NCBI GenBank assembly: GCA_018816735.1
Contig: JAHIVH010000120.1
Coordinates: 1-64,000 of the forward strand
Direction of reading: 5' to 3'
Origin: Pseudomonadota bacterium
GTDB taxonomy: Bacteria > Desulfobacterota > Desulfobacteria > Desulfobacterales > JAHIVH01
Length of the DNA: 64,000 bases
Shown here: piece by piece, positions 45,355 through 54,718 of the stretch
Position numbering within the stretch: position 1 is the first letter of the stretch
How the letters are laid out: every line of letters starts with the position of its first letter
Position numbers and translations under genes: made by a program
Notes under the pieces: model-generated
What the model saw: the letters and a program-made list of their open reading frames with translations, nothing else
Told to the model about the DNA's origin: nothing
Databases searched by the model: none

Positions 45355-47331
45355 TCAGGCACTGGTCGGGTCAGACGGTTTTGAGAGCTCATGAAACAAT
45401 GCCAGCTGTTCTTTTTTCCCTAAGACCCCTATAATATCATCTTTGGCTAGCACGAAGTCCGGTGCCGGATTAGTAAATAGCGTTCCATTCCGCAAAATAC
45501 CGGCAACTGTGACGCCGGTCTTGCTTCGAATTTTTAATTTTTCAATTGTTTTTTCAACCATCGGGCTGTTCTGAGGTATCGCCACCCAGGTCAGTCCAAA
45601 TAAACGGGAGGCATTCTGCAATTGGGTAATGGATGTGTATTCTGCATGCAGGTCATATAATGGCCGGTAGAGTTCATGTCTGACTTCGTCCGTAAACTGC
45701 TGGATTCTGTCTGCCGGAAAGTCGAGGTGAAGAAGGGCCTGACGGGTGAATTCCAGGCTTGCTTCGAATTCCGGCTGCACGATATGATATACACCGCTAT
45801 CCTGAAATTCCTTCATCTGATCGAGTGATTGTGCACGTGTCACCACGTGGAGGTCGGGCCTTATTTTTTTAGCCAACGAAACAATTGCCTTTGAAACGAT
45901 GAATGCAGGTGTCGTGGATAGAAGGAGTTTAGACTTTTTTATTTCTGCTGCCTCCAGAATGATTTGTTGGCTCGCATCGCCATAAATGATGGGAAAACCA
46001 AAGGTTTTTAACTGCTCAATCCGTCTGCCATCAAACTCAAGAATGACAAAGGACACTCCGATTCGTTGCAAAACATCTGCAATGTGCTTCCCGATCCTGC
46101 CGCCACCGGCAATAATCAGATGATCTTTTAACCCATCTTCGGGAAGGTTGATCGTTTGCAGGGTAAACGGCTTTCGCCACCTGTTGCGAAGCGCATATAA
46201 AGGTGTTGTCAATCCGGAAATAAACGGGGTAAAAAACATAGTGATAACGGTTGTGGTAAGAATTAAGGAATAAAAATCCATTGAAATCGATTGGGTGCTG
46301 ATGCCAACCCGCGCCAGAACAAATGAAAATTCCCCTACCTGTGAGAGTCCCAATGCGGTTGCAAGGGGTATGACATTGCCATAGCCGAACGATTTGCTTA
46401 AAAACCCGAATATGATTCCTTTGCCGGTCATGATGATCAGAACCAGCAGTAAAACGGTTTTGAAATGAGATATCAGATAGTGAGGGTCAAACAGCATGCC
46501 GACCGATGTAAAAAAAAGAAGGCTGAAGATATCCCTTAAGGGGATGATGTCACTCAATGCCTGATACCCATAATCGGACTCGCTTAACAGCATTCCTGCC
46601 ACAAATGCGCCAAACGCAAACGAAAGTCCAAATAGATAGGTTCCATAACCGATGCCCAGTCCCATTGCTGTCGTTGCCAGTAAAAAAAGTTCCCTTGAAT
46701 TCCAGTTGGCGATGTGTTTCATGATCAGTGGTATCAGACGGGTACCACCCAAAATCATTACCAAAAGAAAAAGAAAGGCCTTGACAATCGCAATGCCCAA
46801 TAACGGCAGTCCTGCTTTGGGATTGTTTAACTGGGGCAGGATAATCATCATGGGTACGATGGCCAAATCCTGGACTATCAGCATGCCGATCATGACCCTG
46901 CTTGATAATGTGCCGATCCGCCCCTGATTTTCAAGTGTTTTAAGTAAAACCATTGTGCTGGACAGTGATATCAGGACACCAAACCAGATTGAGCTTATCC
47001 ATGGCCAGCCAAACAACTGACCCACCGAGAATCCAAAAAGGATGGTTACGACAATCTGGATAGGGGTGCCGATCAGGGCAATGTTTCTGACCGGTTTTAA
47101 TTCCTTGAAAGAAAATTCCAGCCCCAGGGCGAACAATAAAAGCGCAATTCCTATTTCAGCCAGCATTTCGATTTCATGAATGCTTGAAACAGTAATGCCT
47201 CCCGTATAAGGGCCAACCGCTATGCCTGCCAGAATATATCCTAAAATCAGCGGTTGTTTGAGTCGTTGTGCAATCAAACCGCCTATAAACGCGGCCATCA
47301 CAATGATAATGATATCACCGGCAATTCCCAT
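45355..47331 (-). CDS. Kef-type cation:proton antiporter with TrkA-N and TrkA-C domains
   Basis: The 658-residue protein has an Na+/H+ exchanger domain of about twelve membrane segments (residues 1-385), a Rossmann RCK domain (HLIIAGGGRIGKHIADVL near 405) and a TrkA-C domain at the C-terminus (TGVTVAGILRNGTLFTNPAP). This is the KefB/KefC design for K+ efflux controlled by NAD(H) or glutathione adducts, though members also move other cations. AAGGAA precedes ATG. Confidence 0.9.
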   Translation of the reverse strand: MGIAGDIIIIVMAAFIGGLIAQRLKQPLILGYILAGIAVGPYTGGITVSSIHEIEMLAEIGIALLLFALGLEFSFKELKPVRNIALIGTPIQIVVTILFGFSVGQLFGWPWISSIWFGVLISLSSTMVLLKTLENQGRIGTLSSRVMIGMLIVQDLAIVPMMIILPQLNNPKAGLPLLGIAIVKAFLFLLVMILGGTRLIPLIMKHIANWNSRELFLLATTAMGLGIGYGTYLFGLSFAFGAFVAGMLLSESDYGYQALSDIIPLRDIFSLLFFTSVGMLFDPHYLISHFKTVLLLVLIIMTGKGIIFGFLSKSFGYGNVIPLATALGLSQVGEFSFVLARVGISTQSISMDFYSLILTTTVITMFFTPFISGLTTPLYALRNRWRKPFTLQTINLPEDGLKDHLIIAGGGRIGKHIADVLQRIGVSFVILEFDGRRIEQLKTFGFPIIYGDASQQIILEAAEIKKSKLLLSTTPAFIVSKAIVSLAKKIRPDLHVVTRAQSLDQMKEFQDSGVYHIVQPEFEASLEFTRQALLHLDFPADRIQQFTDEVRHELYRPLYDLHAEYTSITQLQNASRLFGLTWVAIPQNSPMVEKTIEKLKIRSKTGVTVAGILRNGTLFTNPAPDFVLAKDDIIGVLGKKEQLALFHELSKPSDPTSA

Positions 47332-47835
47332 AATCTTCCTTTAAATAGTTTTAGAATAGTAACATTTGCAATATTATCCGTCTGTATTGCTTATATACGT
47401 TGCATTAACGATTTAATCTGTTTGAAAATGCTTTTGTATCAATCATTTAATTGGGTATTAGAAGGATATATGCTTATCAAACAAGCCAATATGGTATGTT
47501 GCTTTATTTTCCTAATCCTTTTCAGCATGACTTTGCTCAAATATCGATACCCAAATACATAAAGCAATCCATCTGAAAAGTAAATATTCTAAAGTGTGTG
47601 TATAACATATTGTTATTCAATAATAAACACCTATCATCCTTCAGATGTCAAAATATGGCATTTTTATTGCATATGTAAACGACGTTATATTTAAATGTGA
47701 TTTAATAATTATTTTTATGATACAATATTATTATAATTTCGGTAGTTAAACTATAAATCGCAAATGTCCTTTTGGGGCAAATTAAATCAACATTTATATC
47801 GGTAAACATTTTAAATTTTTTTATAGGAGAGAAAA
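47332..47835. other. AT-rich upstream region of the PEP-CTERM gene
   Basis: No gene is supported in these 504 bases. The region is very AT-rich and carries the sigma-54 promoter at 47656-47671. The upstream half could hold enhancer sites for an NtrC-type activator. Confidence 0.5.
47656..47671 (+). promoter_or_regulatory. sigma-54 (-24/-12) promoter of the PEP-CTERM gene
   Basis: TGGCATTTTTATTGCA matches the RpoN consensus TGGCAC-N5-TTGCA with GG and GC at exactly the required distance. It lies 165 bases before the start of the PEP-CTERM gene. PEP-CTERM genes in several lineages are known to be RpoN-dependent, with the PrsK/PrsR pair. Confidence 0.75.
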
Positions 47836-48474
47836 ATGAAAAAAGCATTAACTATTTTATGCGCAATTTTGTTAGCAGTAGGCCTTTCAGGATCTGCAAG
47901 TGCACTTGTATTTGAGTTGGATCATTATGACATCAATCTTAACGACACTGATCCGGGTCTTGTATTAAATTATGGCAAAATTTTATCTACACCGGGTTCT
48001 GGCGATTTGTCACTGGGAGCATCTTATACGACCCAGTTGTTCAAGCTCTGGACCAACGAAACAACAGTAAATGGCGATGATACCGTCCCCCAAAATATTT
48101 TTGTTGATTTTTATTTCACCCGGCCCGATTCATTTACCGGAACAGTTGGCGGGCAAACCAATGGCAATCGCTCGAGCTGGTGGATTTTTTCGGGATATTA
48201 TCAATATGGTGCTGTGACCTGGTCCGGACCCCAAACCCTGTATTTTGGCCCTGAAGGGGATGGTGAATTGTTGGTCAGTTTATCAGATGCAACTTTTAAT
48301 GCAGGTTTTTTTGGGTTGAATGAAGGCAGGTGCCCTGGTGCTGTAATTGATGTGACCTTCACCTATCTTAAAGAAGCGTCTTCCCAGGCACCGGTTCCGG
48401 AGCCTGCAACCATGCTCCTTCTTGGTTTTGGTTTAATTGGTATCGCGGGTGTTACAAGAAAAAAACTTCAGTAA
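47836..48474 (+). CDS. PEP-CTERM sorting-signal protein
   Basis: The 212-residue protein has a signal peptide (MKKALTILCAILLAVGLSG, cleavage near SASA), a beta-rich body and, at the end, the PEP-CTERM signal: VPEP, a hydrophobic helix (TMLLLGFGLIGIAGV) and a basic tail (TRKKLQ). An exosortase (EpsH/XrtA family), which must be encoded elsewhere, would recognise it and anchor or release the protein at the surface with exopolysaccharide. GGAG precedes the ATG by about five bases. Expression is probably sigma-54-dependent (promoter at 47656). Confidence 0.92.
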   Translation: MKKALTILCAILLAVGLSGSASALVFELDHYDINLNDTDPGLVLNYGKILSTPGSGDLSLGASYTTQLFKLWTNETTVNGDDTVPQNIFVDFYFTRPDSFTGTVGGQTNGNRSSWWIFSGYYQYGAVTWSGPQTLYFGPEGDGELLVSLSDATFNAGFFGLNEGRCPGAVIDVTFTYLKEASSQAPVPEPATMLLLGFGLIGIAGVTRKKLQ

Positions 48475-48501
48475 GGCATCAATTATTAGGTTGGTTTTAC
48501 A

Positions 48502-48531
48502 CCTAAGGCCCCTGTTTAAAGGGGCCTTAGG
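48502..48531 (+). terminator. 11-bp GC-rich hairpin after the PEP-CTERM gene
   Basis: CCTAAGGCCCC pairs perfectly with GGGGCCTTAGG around eight bases, 28 bases after the PEP-CTERM stop. Followed by GCTCACTTT, only weakly T-rich. Probably a first terminator of a tandem pair. Confidence 0.6.
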
Positions 48532-48544
48532 GCTCACTTTGAAA

Positions 48545-48573
48545 CCTCAGAGAATTTTCTTGATTCTCTGAGG
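48545..48573 (+). terminator. second tandem hairpin terminator with T run
   Basis: CCTCAGAGAAT pairs perfectly with ATTCTCTGAGG around seven bases and is followed on the plus strand by TATTTTTTATTTTT. It lies just before the convergent gene ending at 48580 and insulates both. Confidence 0.85.
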
Positions 48574-48579
48574 TATTTT

Positions 48580-49932
48580 TTATTTTTCCGGCAGACCATC
48601 ATCAGGAAAAACCGCTCCATTCGGGAATGTATCATCAGGCAAAATGGACACTTCACTCGTGGCATCAATGAATAGCCTTCCTTCAATATTCATACTATCC
48701 ATTACAATAGTATTTCCTGTTATATCGAGATTAAAAAAAGGATCATCATTCAGGGTGATGCGTTGCGTGTTATTTCCGGCAAGTGTTACTGTTCCTTTAT
48801 TGTGAAGAAATTCTCCGGTATTATCCAGCTCGCCGGTGATGAAAATATATGCCCCCTGTGCAGGGGACAGAACACCTGCCTGATCGATAAATAAGTTATG
48901 AAAAATGGAATCTGTTCCGGGGATGAAAGTCCCTTTGAAAATAGAAAGTTCTTTTACGATTAACTGTTCTGTTTCAACATAGCTTTCATTTTCTACCTCC
49001 AGATAATCGAATTCAGTCTCACCGGAAATGACCTGGGGGGCTTCGCCTTTGAGTACAACTGTTCCGCCATTGACCGAAAACGTACCGTTATTGATCAGGT
49101 TTCCGTATAAAAAAAGGGTTGCTTCCGAATGAATCGTCAGGCATCCATTTTTCCCGATTTCAATAGTATTGAGATGTGCGGATTCCCCATTCAGTATGAG
49201 GGTTCCGTTTGAAATTTTTAAGCGTCCGCTGATTTTAAGCCCGGCGTTATAAATGAAGGTATCTCCGCCAGTTATTTCGAGCTCGTCATTTTCCTGACCA
49301 AAATCAAATTCACGGATGGACGGAAACGTATCTTTTATTTCCTCAGCAGGGCAGGCATTTTTAGGGTTAAAATCGCACTGTCCGGATGTATTGTACCAGT
49401 ATCGATAGAGAAGTGTACTATTCTCGATTTGAATGAAATCAAGCGCGCCGTAAACATCTTGATATTTGAATAAAAGAATACCCCGGTAAGAATTTTTGTA
49501 TGATCTGGAAGCAGACGTTGCAAAAACAATTTTATCCGGACAGGAAAAATTTAATTCAGGTGTGTTGTTTAAGACATCGACCGTGCTGAATCCATTGTAG
49601 GATTTATAGGAGGATGTCTGCCAGATAGAAGGGCCATCTGAAACGTTTGCAAAGGATAGTCCTTCAATGCTGTAAATATATCCAAAGTGTTCATTGGCCT
49701 GGCTCCATGGGATTTTTACCAGACCCAGGTCCAGGCATTTGCCAATTTTACTGATGCCCTGTCCTTGAACAATATCGGCATGAACGTGTTGAGGATATGG
49801 AATGAAGAACAAAAGATTCAAAATAAGATACCATATGCTCCTATTGATGGTGTTCCCGGATATCTTATAGACCAATGGTTCTTGATGGCAGTTCGGGGTT
49901 GTGGATTGCGGCATAAAAACGCTCTGGGTCAC
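48580..49932 (-). CDS. secreted repeat protein, beta-helix-like C-terminal half
   Basis: A GTG start (GGAG eight bases upstream) gives 450 residues; ATG 49914 is an alternative. After a long basic leader a hydrophobic stretch (WYLILNLLFFIPYPQHVHA) looks like a late signal peptide. From residue 220 the sequence consists of recurring beta turns rich in Gly/Asn (LKISGRLKISNGTLILNGES, LNTIEIGKNGCLTIHSEATL, SVNGGTVVLKGEAPQVISGE), as in right-handed beta-helix or filamentous surface proteins. No family recognised. The gene converges on the PEP-CTERM gene. Confidence 0.65.
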   Translation of the reverse strand: MTQSVFMPQSTTPNCHQEPLVYKISGNTINRSIWYLILNLLFFIPYPQHVHADIVQGQGISKIGKCLDLGLVKIPWSQANEHFGYIYSIEGLSFANVSDGPSIWQTSSYKSYNGFSTVDVLNNTPELNFSCPDKIVFATSASRSYKNSYRGILLFKYQDVYGALDFIQIENSTLLYRYWYNTSGQCDFNPKNACPAEEIKDTFPSIREFDFGQENDELEITGGDTFIYNAGLKISGRLKISNGTLILNGESAHLNTIEIGKNGCLTIHSEATLFLYGNLINNGTFSVNGGTVVLKGEAPQVISGETEFDYLEVENESYVETEQLIVKELSIFKGTFIPGTDSIFHNLFIDQAGVLSPAQGAYIFITGELDNTGEFLHNKGTVTLAGNNTQRITLNDDPFFNLDITGNTIVMDSMNIEGRLFIDATSEVSILPDDTFPNGAVFPDDGLPEK

Positions 49933-50342
49933 TATCGTTCTCCGGAATTGTTTGGTGAATAAATCATCGATATCATTTTGGCCTTGGTTCAGTCAGCTGC
50001 AGGGAGCACATTTCATGCCAGATAAAATTTTTACATATCTACTTGTTTTAATATGTGATTGCTAATTTTTAACTGTTTTAGTTGGTGTTTAAGTATCCTT
50101 GCACCTTATTTTCGTTGCCGCCTAAATATCTGCTTAACGATTTGAATTTTATACACTTATTATGGCGAAGGGTTTAATATGCATGAAATTTCATACACAA
50201 TTTGTTTTCAGATAGATGTTTATGTGGAGATTGTTTAATTTGCCTTGTTGACAGGATTATGGGCTTAACATATTTAGAGGGCATGGATTTAAAAGTCGTT
50301 TGAAATAACGTCAAATCAATATTTTGATGGCCGGAGGGGAGT
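49933..50342. other. intergenic region, divergent
   Basis: This region lies between the secreted repeat gene (minus) and the diguanylate cyclase gene (plus). It is AT-rich, with no gene or obvious structure. It must hold promoters for both. Confidence 0.4.
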
Positions 50343-51371
50343 ATGAAGGAAAAGGATAAGACATATGAAACACGTGCACTTGCCGCATGTGTGGAGGTTG
50401 GAAAGCTTCTGACATCGACACTCAATTTAAAGGAAATCCTGAGGCTGATTGTTGTAAAAGTAAGTGAACTCGTGGAAGCGGAAAACTGGTCACTTCTTTT
50501 AAAAGATGAAAAAACCGGTGAACTGAGTTTCAGCATTGTCGTGGGGATTGACGAGTCCCTGTTTAAGGGGATCAGGCTTGCACCCGGAGAGGGTATCGCA
50601 GGCATTGTGGCAGAGACAGGTGAAATTAAGATTATTCAGGATGTGCATGCCGATACCTGCTTCTACAGAAAAGTGGATGAAACAACCGGATTTACCACCC
50701 GGTCTGTTATCTGTGTACCGCTTAAAACCCATGGGAAAGTGTTGGGCGTGCTTGAGATTGTCAATGTGAAAGATACGACCTTTTTTGAATCCCATTATCT
50801 TCGCATTTTGACCATACTTTCAGACTATGCAGCCATTGCCATTGAAAATTCCCACCACTGTGACCGGATTTTTCAGTTGACCATCCGGGATGAATATACC
50901 GGTCTTTTTAATGCGCGCTATCTTCATCAGATTCTTGACGGGATCATCGATCAGGGAAAAGGGGAAGAAAGACAACTGGCCCTTGTATTTGTCGATATCG
51001 ATAACTTCAAGGAAGTGGTGGATACCTATGGCCATTTATTGGGGTCCCAGGTTTTGAAGGAAGTGGGGAATACGATGAGCGATTGCATTCATGGAAATGA
51101 TATTCTCGTCAAATACGGCGGAGATGAGTATATCATTATTTTGCCGGATAAAAACAGATCAGAAGCCATTTCCTGTGTGGAAACCATTATAGACACAATC
51201 AGAAAAACCACTTATCTGGCATCTGAAACAAAGCCGGTTTATATTACCGCCAGTTTTGGCATTGCGTTGTACCCTGATGATGCATCAACGTCAAGGGATC
51301 TGCTTTCAAGGGCGGATAACATGATGTACACGATAAAGCGTTCCACAAAAAACGGATATGGTGTGGCCTGA
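50343..51371 (+). CDS. GAF-GGDEF diguanylate cyclase
   Basis: The 342-residue soluble protein has an N-terminal GAF domain (about 5-165; ENWSLLLKDEKTGELSF, TRSVICVPLKTHGKVLGVLE) and a C-terminal GGDEF domain (about 180-340; DEYTGLFNARYLHQIL, LALVFVDIDNFKEVVDTYGH, KYGGDEYIIILP). The active site is GGDEY, which is within the functional consensus. It should make cyclic di-GMP in response to a small ligand. The I-site (RxxD upstream of the GGDEF) is not visible. GGAGGGGAGT precedes ATG. Confidence 0.93.
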   Translation: MKEKDKTYETRALAACVEVGKLLTSTLNLKEILRLIVVKVSELVEAENWSLLLKDEKTGELSFSIVVGIDESLFKGIRLAPGEGIAGIVAETGEIKIIQDVHADTCFYRKVDETTGFTTRSVICVPLKTHGKVLGVLEIVNVKDTTFFESHYLRILTILSDYAAIAIENSHHCDRIFQLTIRDEYTGLFNARYLHQILDGIIDQGKGEERQLALVFVDIDNFKEVVDTYGHLLGSQVLKEVGNTMSDCIHGNDILVKYGGDEYIIILPDKNRSEAISCVETIIDTIRKTTYLASETKPVYITASFGIALYPDDASTSRDLLSRADNMMYTIKRSTKNGYGVA

Positions 51372-51403
51372 TCGGTGTATTCAATAAGTGCGTAAATGCA
51401 CGG

Positions 51404-51435
51404 TCAATGCCGTTTTCTTAAGAAAACGGCATTGA
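51404..51435. terminator. 32-bp perfect palindrome between convergent genes
   Basis: TCAATGCCGTTTTCTT followed directly by its reverse complement AAGAAAACGGCATTGA, lying between the stops at 51371 and 51438. As RNA it would form a hairpin with a short loop on either strand. It is most simply a bidirectional terminator of the cyclase and cobT-fusion genes. Confidence 0.7.
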
Positions 51436-51437
51436 AT

Positions 51438-53552
51438 TTACTCTTTATTTGACACCCCTGCTTCTTCAAAAGAGGCCATCTCTCTCATGATCCGACAGGC
51501 TGCATCGATAATATCGATGGCAAGGGCTGCACCTGTTCCTTCTCCCAGTCTCATGTCAAGATCGATCAGGGGAGACAACTTCAGTTTGTCAAGCGCGGCT
51601 TGCTGCGAAATTTCAACAGATTTATGGCCTGAAAACAGATAGCCGTTGATATCCGGGCAGATCAGGGAGGCGATTAAACCTGCTGCCGTTGAAATGACGC
51701 CATCCAGAACGATGGCTGTTTTTTTGGAGGCTGCGGCAAGGATGGCGCCAACAATGCCTGCGATTTCATATCCCCCCACCCGGATCAGCACATCAAGACC
51801 GCTTCTTGCATCAGGCTTCTGAAATTGAAGTGCCTTTTCAATCACACAGGCCTTATGGTCAACCCCCTTGTCATCGATACCGGTGCCCCTGCCGGTCGCA
51901 TCTTTGGGAAATATCCCAGTGATTGCACAGATGATGGCTGTGGCAGAGGTGGTGTTTGCGATCCCCATTTCACCTAATCCAACGATATCAATAGGTGTTT
52001 TTTCGAATTCGGACAGAAAGACAGTCATGCCGTTTTCAATTCCCTGAATGGCTTCTTTTTCTGTCATGGCAGGCTCAAGCGCAAAATTCCGTGTACCTTT
52101 TCGTATTTTTTTTGTGATCAGATCCGGATGATCGGCGAGATCGCTTTTAACGCCCATGTCCACCACATGGATGTCAATATCATTGTGCCGGCACAGGACA
52201 TTGATAGCCGCGCCCCCATTTAAAAAGTTTTGAACCATCTGGGCAGTCACTTCCGAAGGAAATGCAGAAACCCCTTCTTCTGCAATACCATGGTCTGCTG
52301 CAAACACAAACATCGCTTTTCTGTCGATACAGGGGGTCAAATTCTCCTGAATCAAACTCATCCGGACGGCCATGTCTTCCAGTCTTCCCAGGGCCCCAAG
52401 GGGTTTGGTCTTGAAGTCGATTTTCTTCCTGGCAGAAGGAAGAATCTCCTGGCTTACGGGTTTTAAATGATCGGACACCTTTTTTGCTATACCGGATTGG
52501 GCAGTGATAGCCTGTAAATCATTTTTATCGGTCGTACTATTATTAACCGTTGAGGGTAGTGTTGTCATGCGTTTTTTCTCCTTATGATCGTCTGAAAAAT
52601 GAATGATATACTTTAATGATATTCCTGAAAGCACATGCGCCATGATCGTTGGAATGACTTCAGGGGTAATGATATCTTCTGTCAGATATTTGAAAGCAGA
52701 AGGATCTTTCTGGATTACAAAAAGGGCGTTCTCCATATCCTTTTTCGTGCAACCGTAAGAGCCGGTAAGGGAGTGCTCTCTGTAATGCATGAGATTTAAA
52801 AGATTGCTCTCGATAGGTTGATTCTTCTTGAGGCCGCTGAAAAATGAAAACCGGCCGCCTTTGGCGATTTTGGTCATGCTGATGTTAAATGCTGCAGGAT
52901 CATCACAGGCATTGATGACCACGTCAAAGTCGCTTTCCGGTGTGGTTTTGACGCAGGGGATATGGGTATGCTCAAGAAACGGTTTTATTTTATCGATTTT
53001 TTCTTCATCTTTTTCGATAACGATAGGACGAGCCCCCTGTTGAAGCGCTGCATAAGCCGTAATCAGCCCGACCGTACCCCCTCCCACGACAAGCAAGCGT
53101 TCATGCTTTTTCAGACCTGTTTTTGACAGGGCATGAAGGGCGCAGCCGACCGGTTCTGAAAAACAGGCGATCTGCGAGGGTAAATCTTCCGGTATGGGAA
53201 TGAGGCTTTCCTTTGGCGCATCCACATAATCGGCAAATCCGCCATCATGATGAAAACCGGTTATTTCCATATCTTCGCACAGGTTTTCCTGGCTGCTTTT
53301 GCAGTAACGGCAAATGCCACAGGTTTTTCCCGGCCAGATCACAAAACGGTTTTTCGATGTATCTGAGACCACGATTTCATGACCAGGGACTCTGGGAAGA
53401 GACAGATCCCGATGGCCTTCATGCCATATTTTGGCATCAGTGCGGCAAATGGCGCAACAATCGACCTTGAGCCTTTTGTATCCGGTTTCCGGCTCTTTTT
53501 CGTTATCGTTGGTTTTTGTAAGTGTCTTTAACCCGGTTAACAGGAATCTCAT
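51438..53552 (-). CDS. zinc-dependent alcohol dehydrogenase fused to CobT
   Basis: The start at 53552 has AAGGA upstream and gives 704 residues. Residues 1-325 are a medium-chain dehydrogenase: VDCCAICRTDAKIWHEG catalytic Zn site, CGICRYC/NLC structural Zn site, and VVGGGTVGLITAYAALQQGA cofactor fold. Residues about 330-704 are CobT, nicotinate-nucleotide:dimethylbenzimidazole phosphoribosyltransferase (GALGRLEDMA, FVFAADHGIAEEGVSAFP, MGVKSDLADH, RLGEGTGAALA). No stop separates them. An internal ATG at 52568 has AAGGAG at a good distance, so free CobT could also be made. Cobalamin riboswitch-controlled. Confidence 0.88.
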   Translation of the reverse strand: MRFLLTGLKTLTKTNDNEKEPETGYKRLKVDCCAICRTDAKIWHEGHRDLSLPRVPGHEIVVSDTSKNRFVIWPGKTCGICRYCKSSQENLCEDMEITGFHHDGGFADYVDAPKESLIPIPEDLPSQIACFSEPVGCALHALSKTGLKKHERLLVVGGGTVGLITAYAALQQGARPIVIEKDEEKIDKIKPFLEHTHIPCVKTTPESDFDVVINACDDPAAFNISMTKIAKGGRFSFFSGLKKNQPIESNLLNLMHYREHSLTGSYGCTKKDMENALFVIQKDPSAFKYLTEDIITPEVIPTIMAHVLSGISLKYIIHFSDDHKEKKRMTTLPSTVNNSTTDKNDLQAITAQSGIAKKVSDHLKPVSQEILPSARKKIDFKTKPLGALGRLEDMAVRMSLIQENLTPCIDRKAMFVFAADHGIAEEGVSAFPSEVTAQMVQNFLNGGAAINVLCRHNDIDIHVVDMGVKSDLADHPDLITKKIRKGTRNFALEPAMTEKEAIQGIENGMTVFLSEFEKTPIDIVGLGEMGIANTTSATAIICAITGIFPKDATGRGTGIDDKGVDHKACVIEKALQFQKPDARSGLDVLIRVGGYEIAGIVGAILAAASKKTAIVLDGVISTAAGLIASLICPDINGYLFSGHKSVEISQQAALDKLKLSPLIDLDMRLGEGTGAALAIDIIDAACRIMREMASFEEAGVSNKE

Positions 53553-53580
53553 ATATATCCTTATATCAAAGGTTCTTCGG

Positions 53581-54684
53581 TCATGAAAGCCATCCTTGAA
53601 GCGTTTCAAACCCTTTATCAGGGGTCCGGTTCTGTGTTGTTACCCAGTTTTCAAGCGTTTTAAAAGCTGCCCCGTCTTCTATCATCCGGGAAGCCTGTTT
53701 GACACCTGAGGGAATGTCTGCTGCATGACCGGAAATATAATAGATCAACCCGGCGTTTAACACGGCTGCATCTTTTCGTGCGCCGTTCTTATTTCCTCTT
53801 ATCAGGGCCACAAATTGACGGGCTTCCTGTTCAATGGTTTCAGCAGGCCTGAGTTCATCTGCCGCATGAGTGCCAAGTCCCATATCATGGGGCCGGAAAG
53901 AAAATTCATCCATATCGCCGTTTTCCTTAAGTTCCGACAGGTACGTTGTACCGCAAACAGATGCCTCATCCATGCCTTTTTCCGAGTGATCCACCGTACC
54001 AAAAACAATAAGGGCGCGTCTGTAGCCGATGGCTTTCATGACAGTCAGGGCCGGTAGCATCATTTCTTTTTTATATACACCCCTGACCGCCAGTTTGGGT
54101 AATGCCGGATTGGCAAGGGATGCGGCAATGTTTAATGTGGAACCGAATGAAATTTGGGAGAGAATCCTTCCCAGCGCCTGGGGATGAACCTCAGGGCTCA
54201 TACCGTTAAAAAGCCCGATGTTTGCTTTTTCGATGCTTTCAGACACGATTGACACACCACATTCCACATCCACACCAAGGGCTTCCGCTATGTCTACCGT
54301 TCCACACACGGATGTAATCGCCCGTGCGCCATGACGGGCCATTTTAATGCCGCCTGCGGCGCCCAGGATCGACGCTGCCGTACTGATGTTATAGGTCTTT
54401 TGCGTATCCATGCCGGTACCGCAGTTTTCAACAACAGGGAAATGATCTCCCACGGTTACATGGGTAGTATCCCGTTCATAAATCGCTTCAAAGCAGCCTG
54501 CGATTTCATCTGAAGATTCCCCTTTGGCTGTTAAGGCAGAAAGAAACGCGCCCTGCTGCATGTCAGTGGTCTTTTGGTCAATGATTGTGATGAACGCATC
54601 TTTTGTGTCTTTCCGCGTGAGATTTTCTTTTCGAATCAGCCGATTAATCAGGTTCCCCAATTTTCGGTCGGTTTCAGTCAGCAT
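53581..54684 (-). CDS. TrpD-like phosphoribosyltransferase (cobalamin operon)
   Basis: The 367-residue protein has the anthranilate phosphoribosyltransferase fold (ENCGTGMDTQKTYNISTAAS for PRPP binding, near residue 90). The segment after ARHG reads ARAITSVCGTVDIAEALGVD, where real TrpD has the anthranilate-binding NRSVSSKSGSADVLEALG. The acceptor is therefore probably not anthranilate. Its place after a cobalamin riboswitch and before the dehydrogenase/CobT gene suggests ribosylation of a cobamide lower-ligand precursor. GGAGGAA precedes ATG. Confidence 0.78.
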   Translation of the reverse strand: MLTETDRKLGNLINRLIRKENLTRKDTKDAFITIIDQKTTDMQQGAFLSALTAKGESSDEIAGCFEAIYERDTTHVTVGDHFPVVENCGTGMDTQKTYNISTAASILGAAGGIKMARHGARAITSVCGTVDIAEALGVDVECGVSIVSESIEKANIGLFNGMSPEVHPQALGRILSQISFGSTLNIAASLANPALPKLAVRGVYKKEMMLPALTVMKAIGYRRALIVFGTVDHSEKGMDEASVCGTTYLSELKENGDMDEFSFRPHDMGLGTHAADELRPAETIEQEARQFVALIRGNKNGARKDAAVLNAGLIYYISGHAADIPSGVKQASRMIEDGAAFKTLENWVTTQNRTPDKGFETLQGWLS

Positions 54685-54701
54685 ATTTTCCTCCGTCTTT
54701 T

Positions 54702-54718
54702 TTACCGCTTGAAAAGCG
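54702..54718 (-). promoter_or_regulatory. hairpin next to the TrpD-like gene ribosome binding site
   Basis: On the minus strand ACCGCTT-N3-AAGCGGT lies five to twenty bases before the GGAGG of the TrpD-like gene. It may act in the expression platform of the upstream cobalamin riboswitch by controlling access to the ribosome binding site. The 260 bases between riboswitch and gene are otherwise unannotated; a T-rich run at about 54912-54921 could be an early terminator. Confidence 0.35.
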
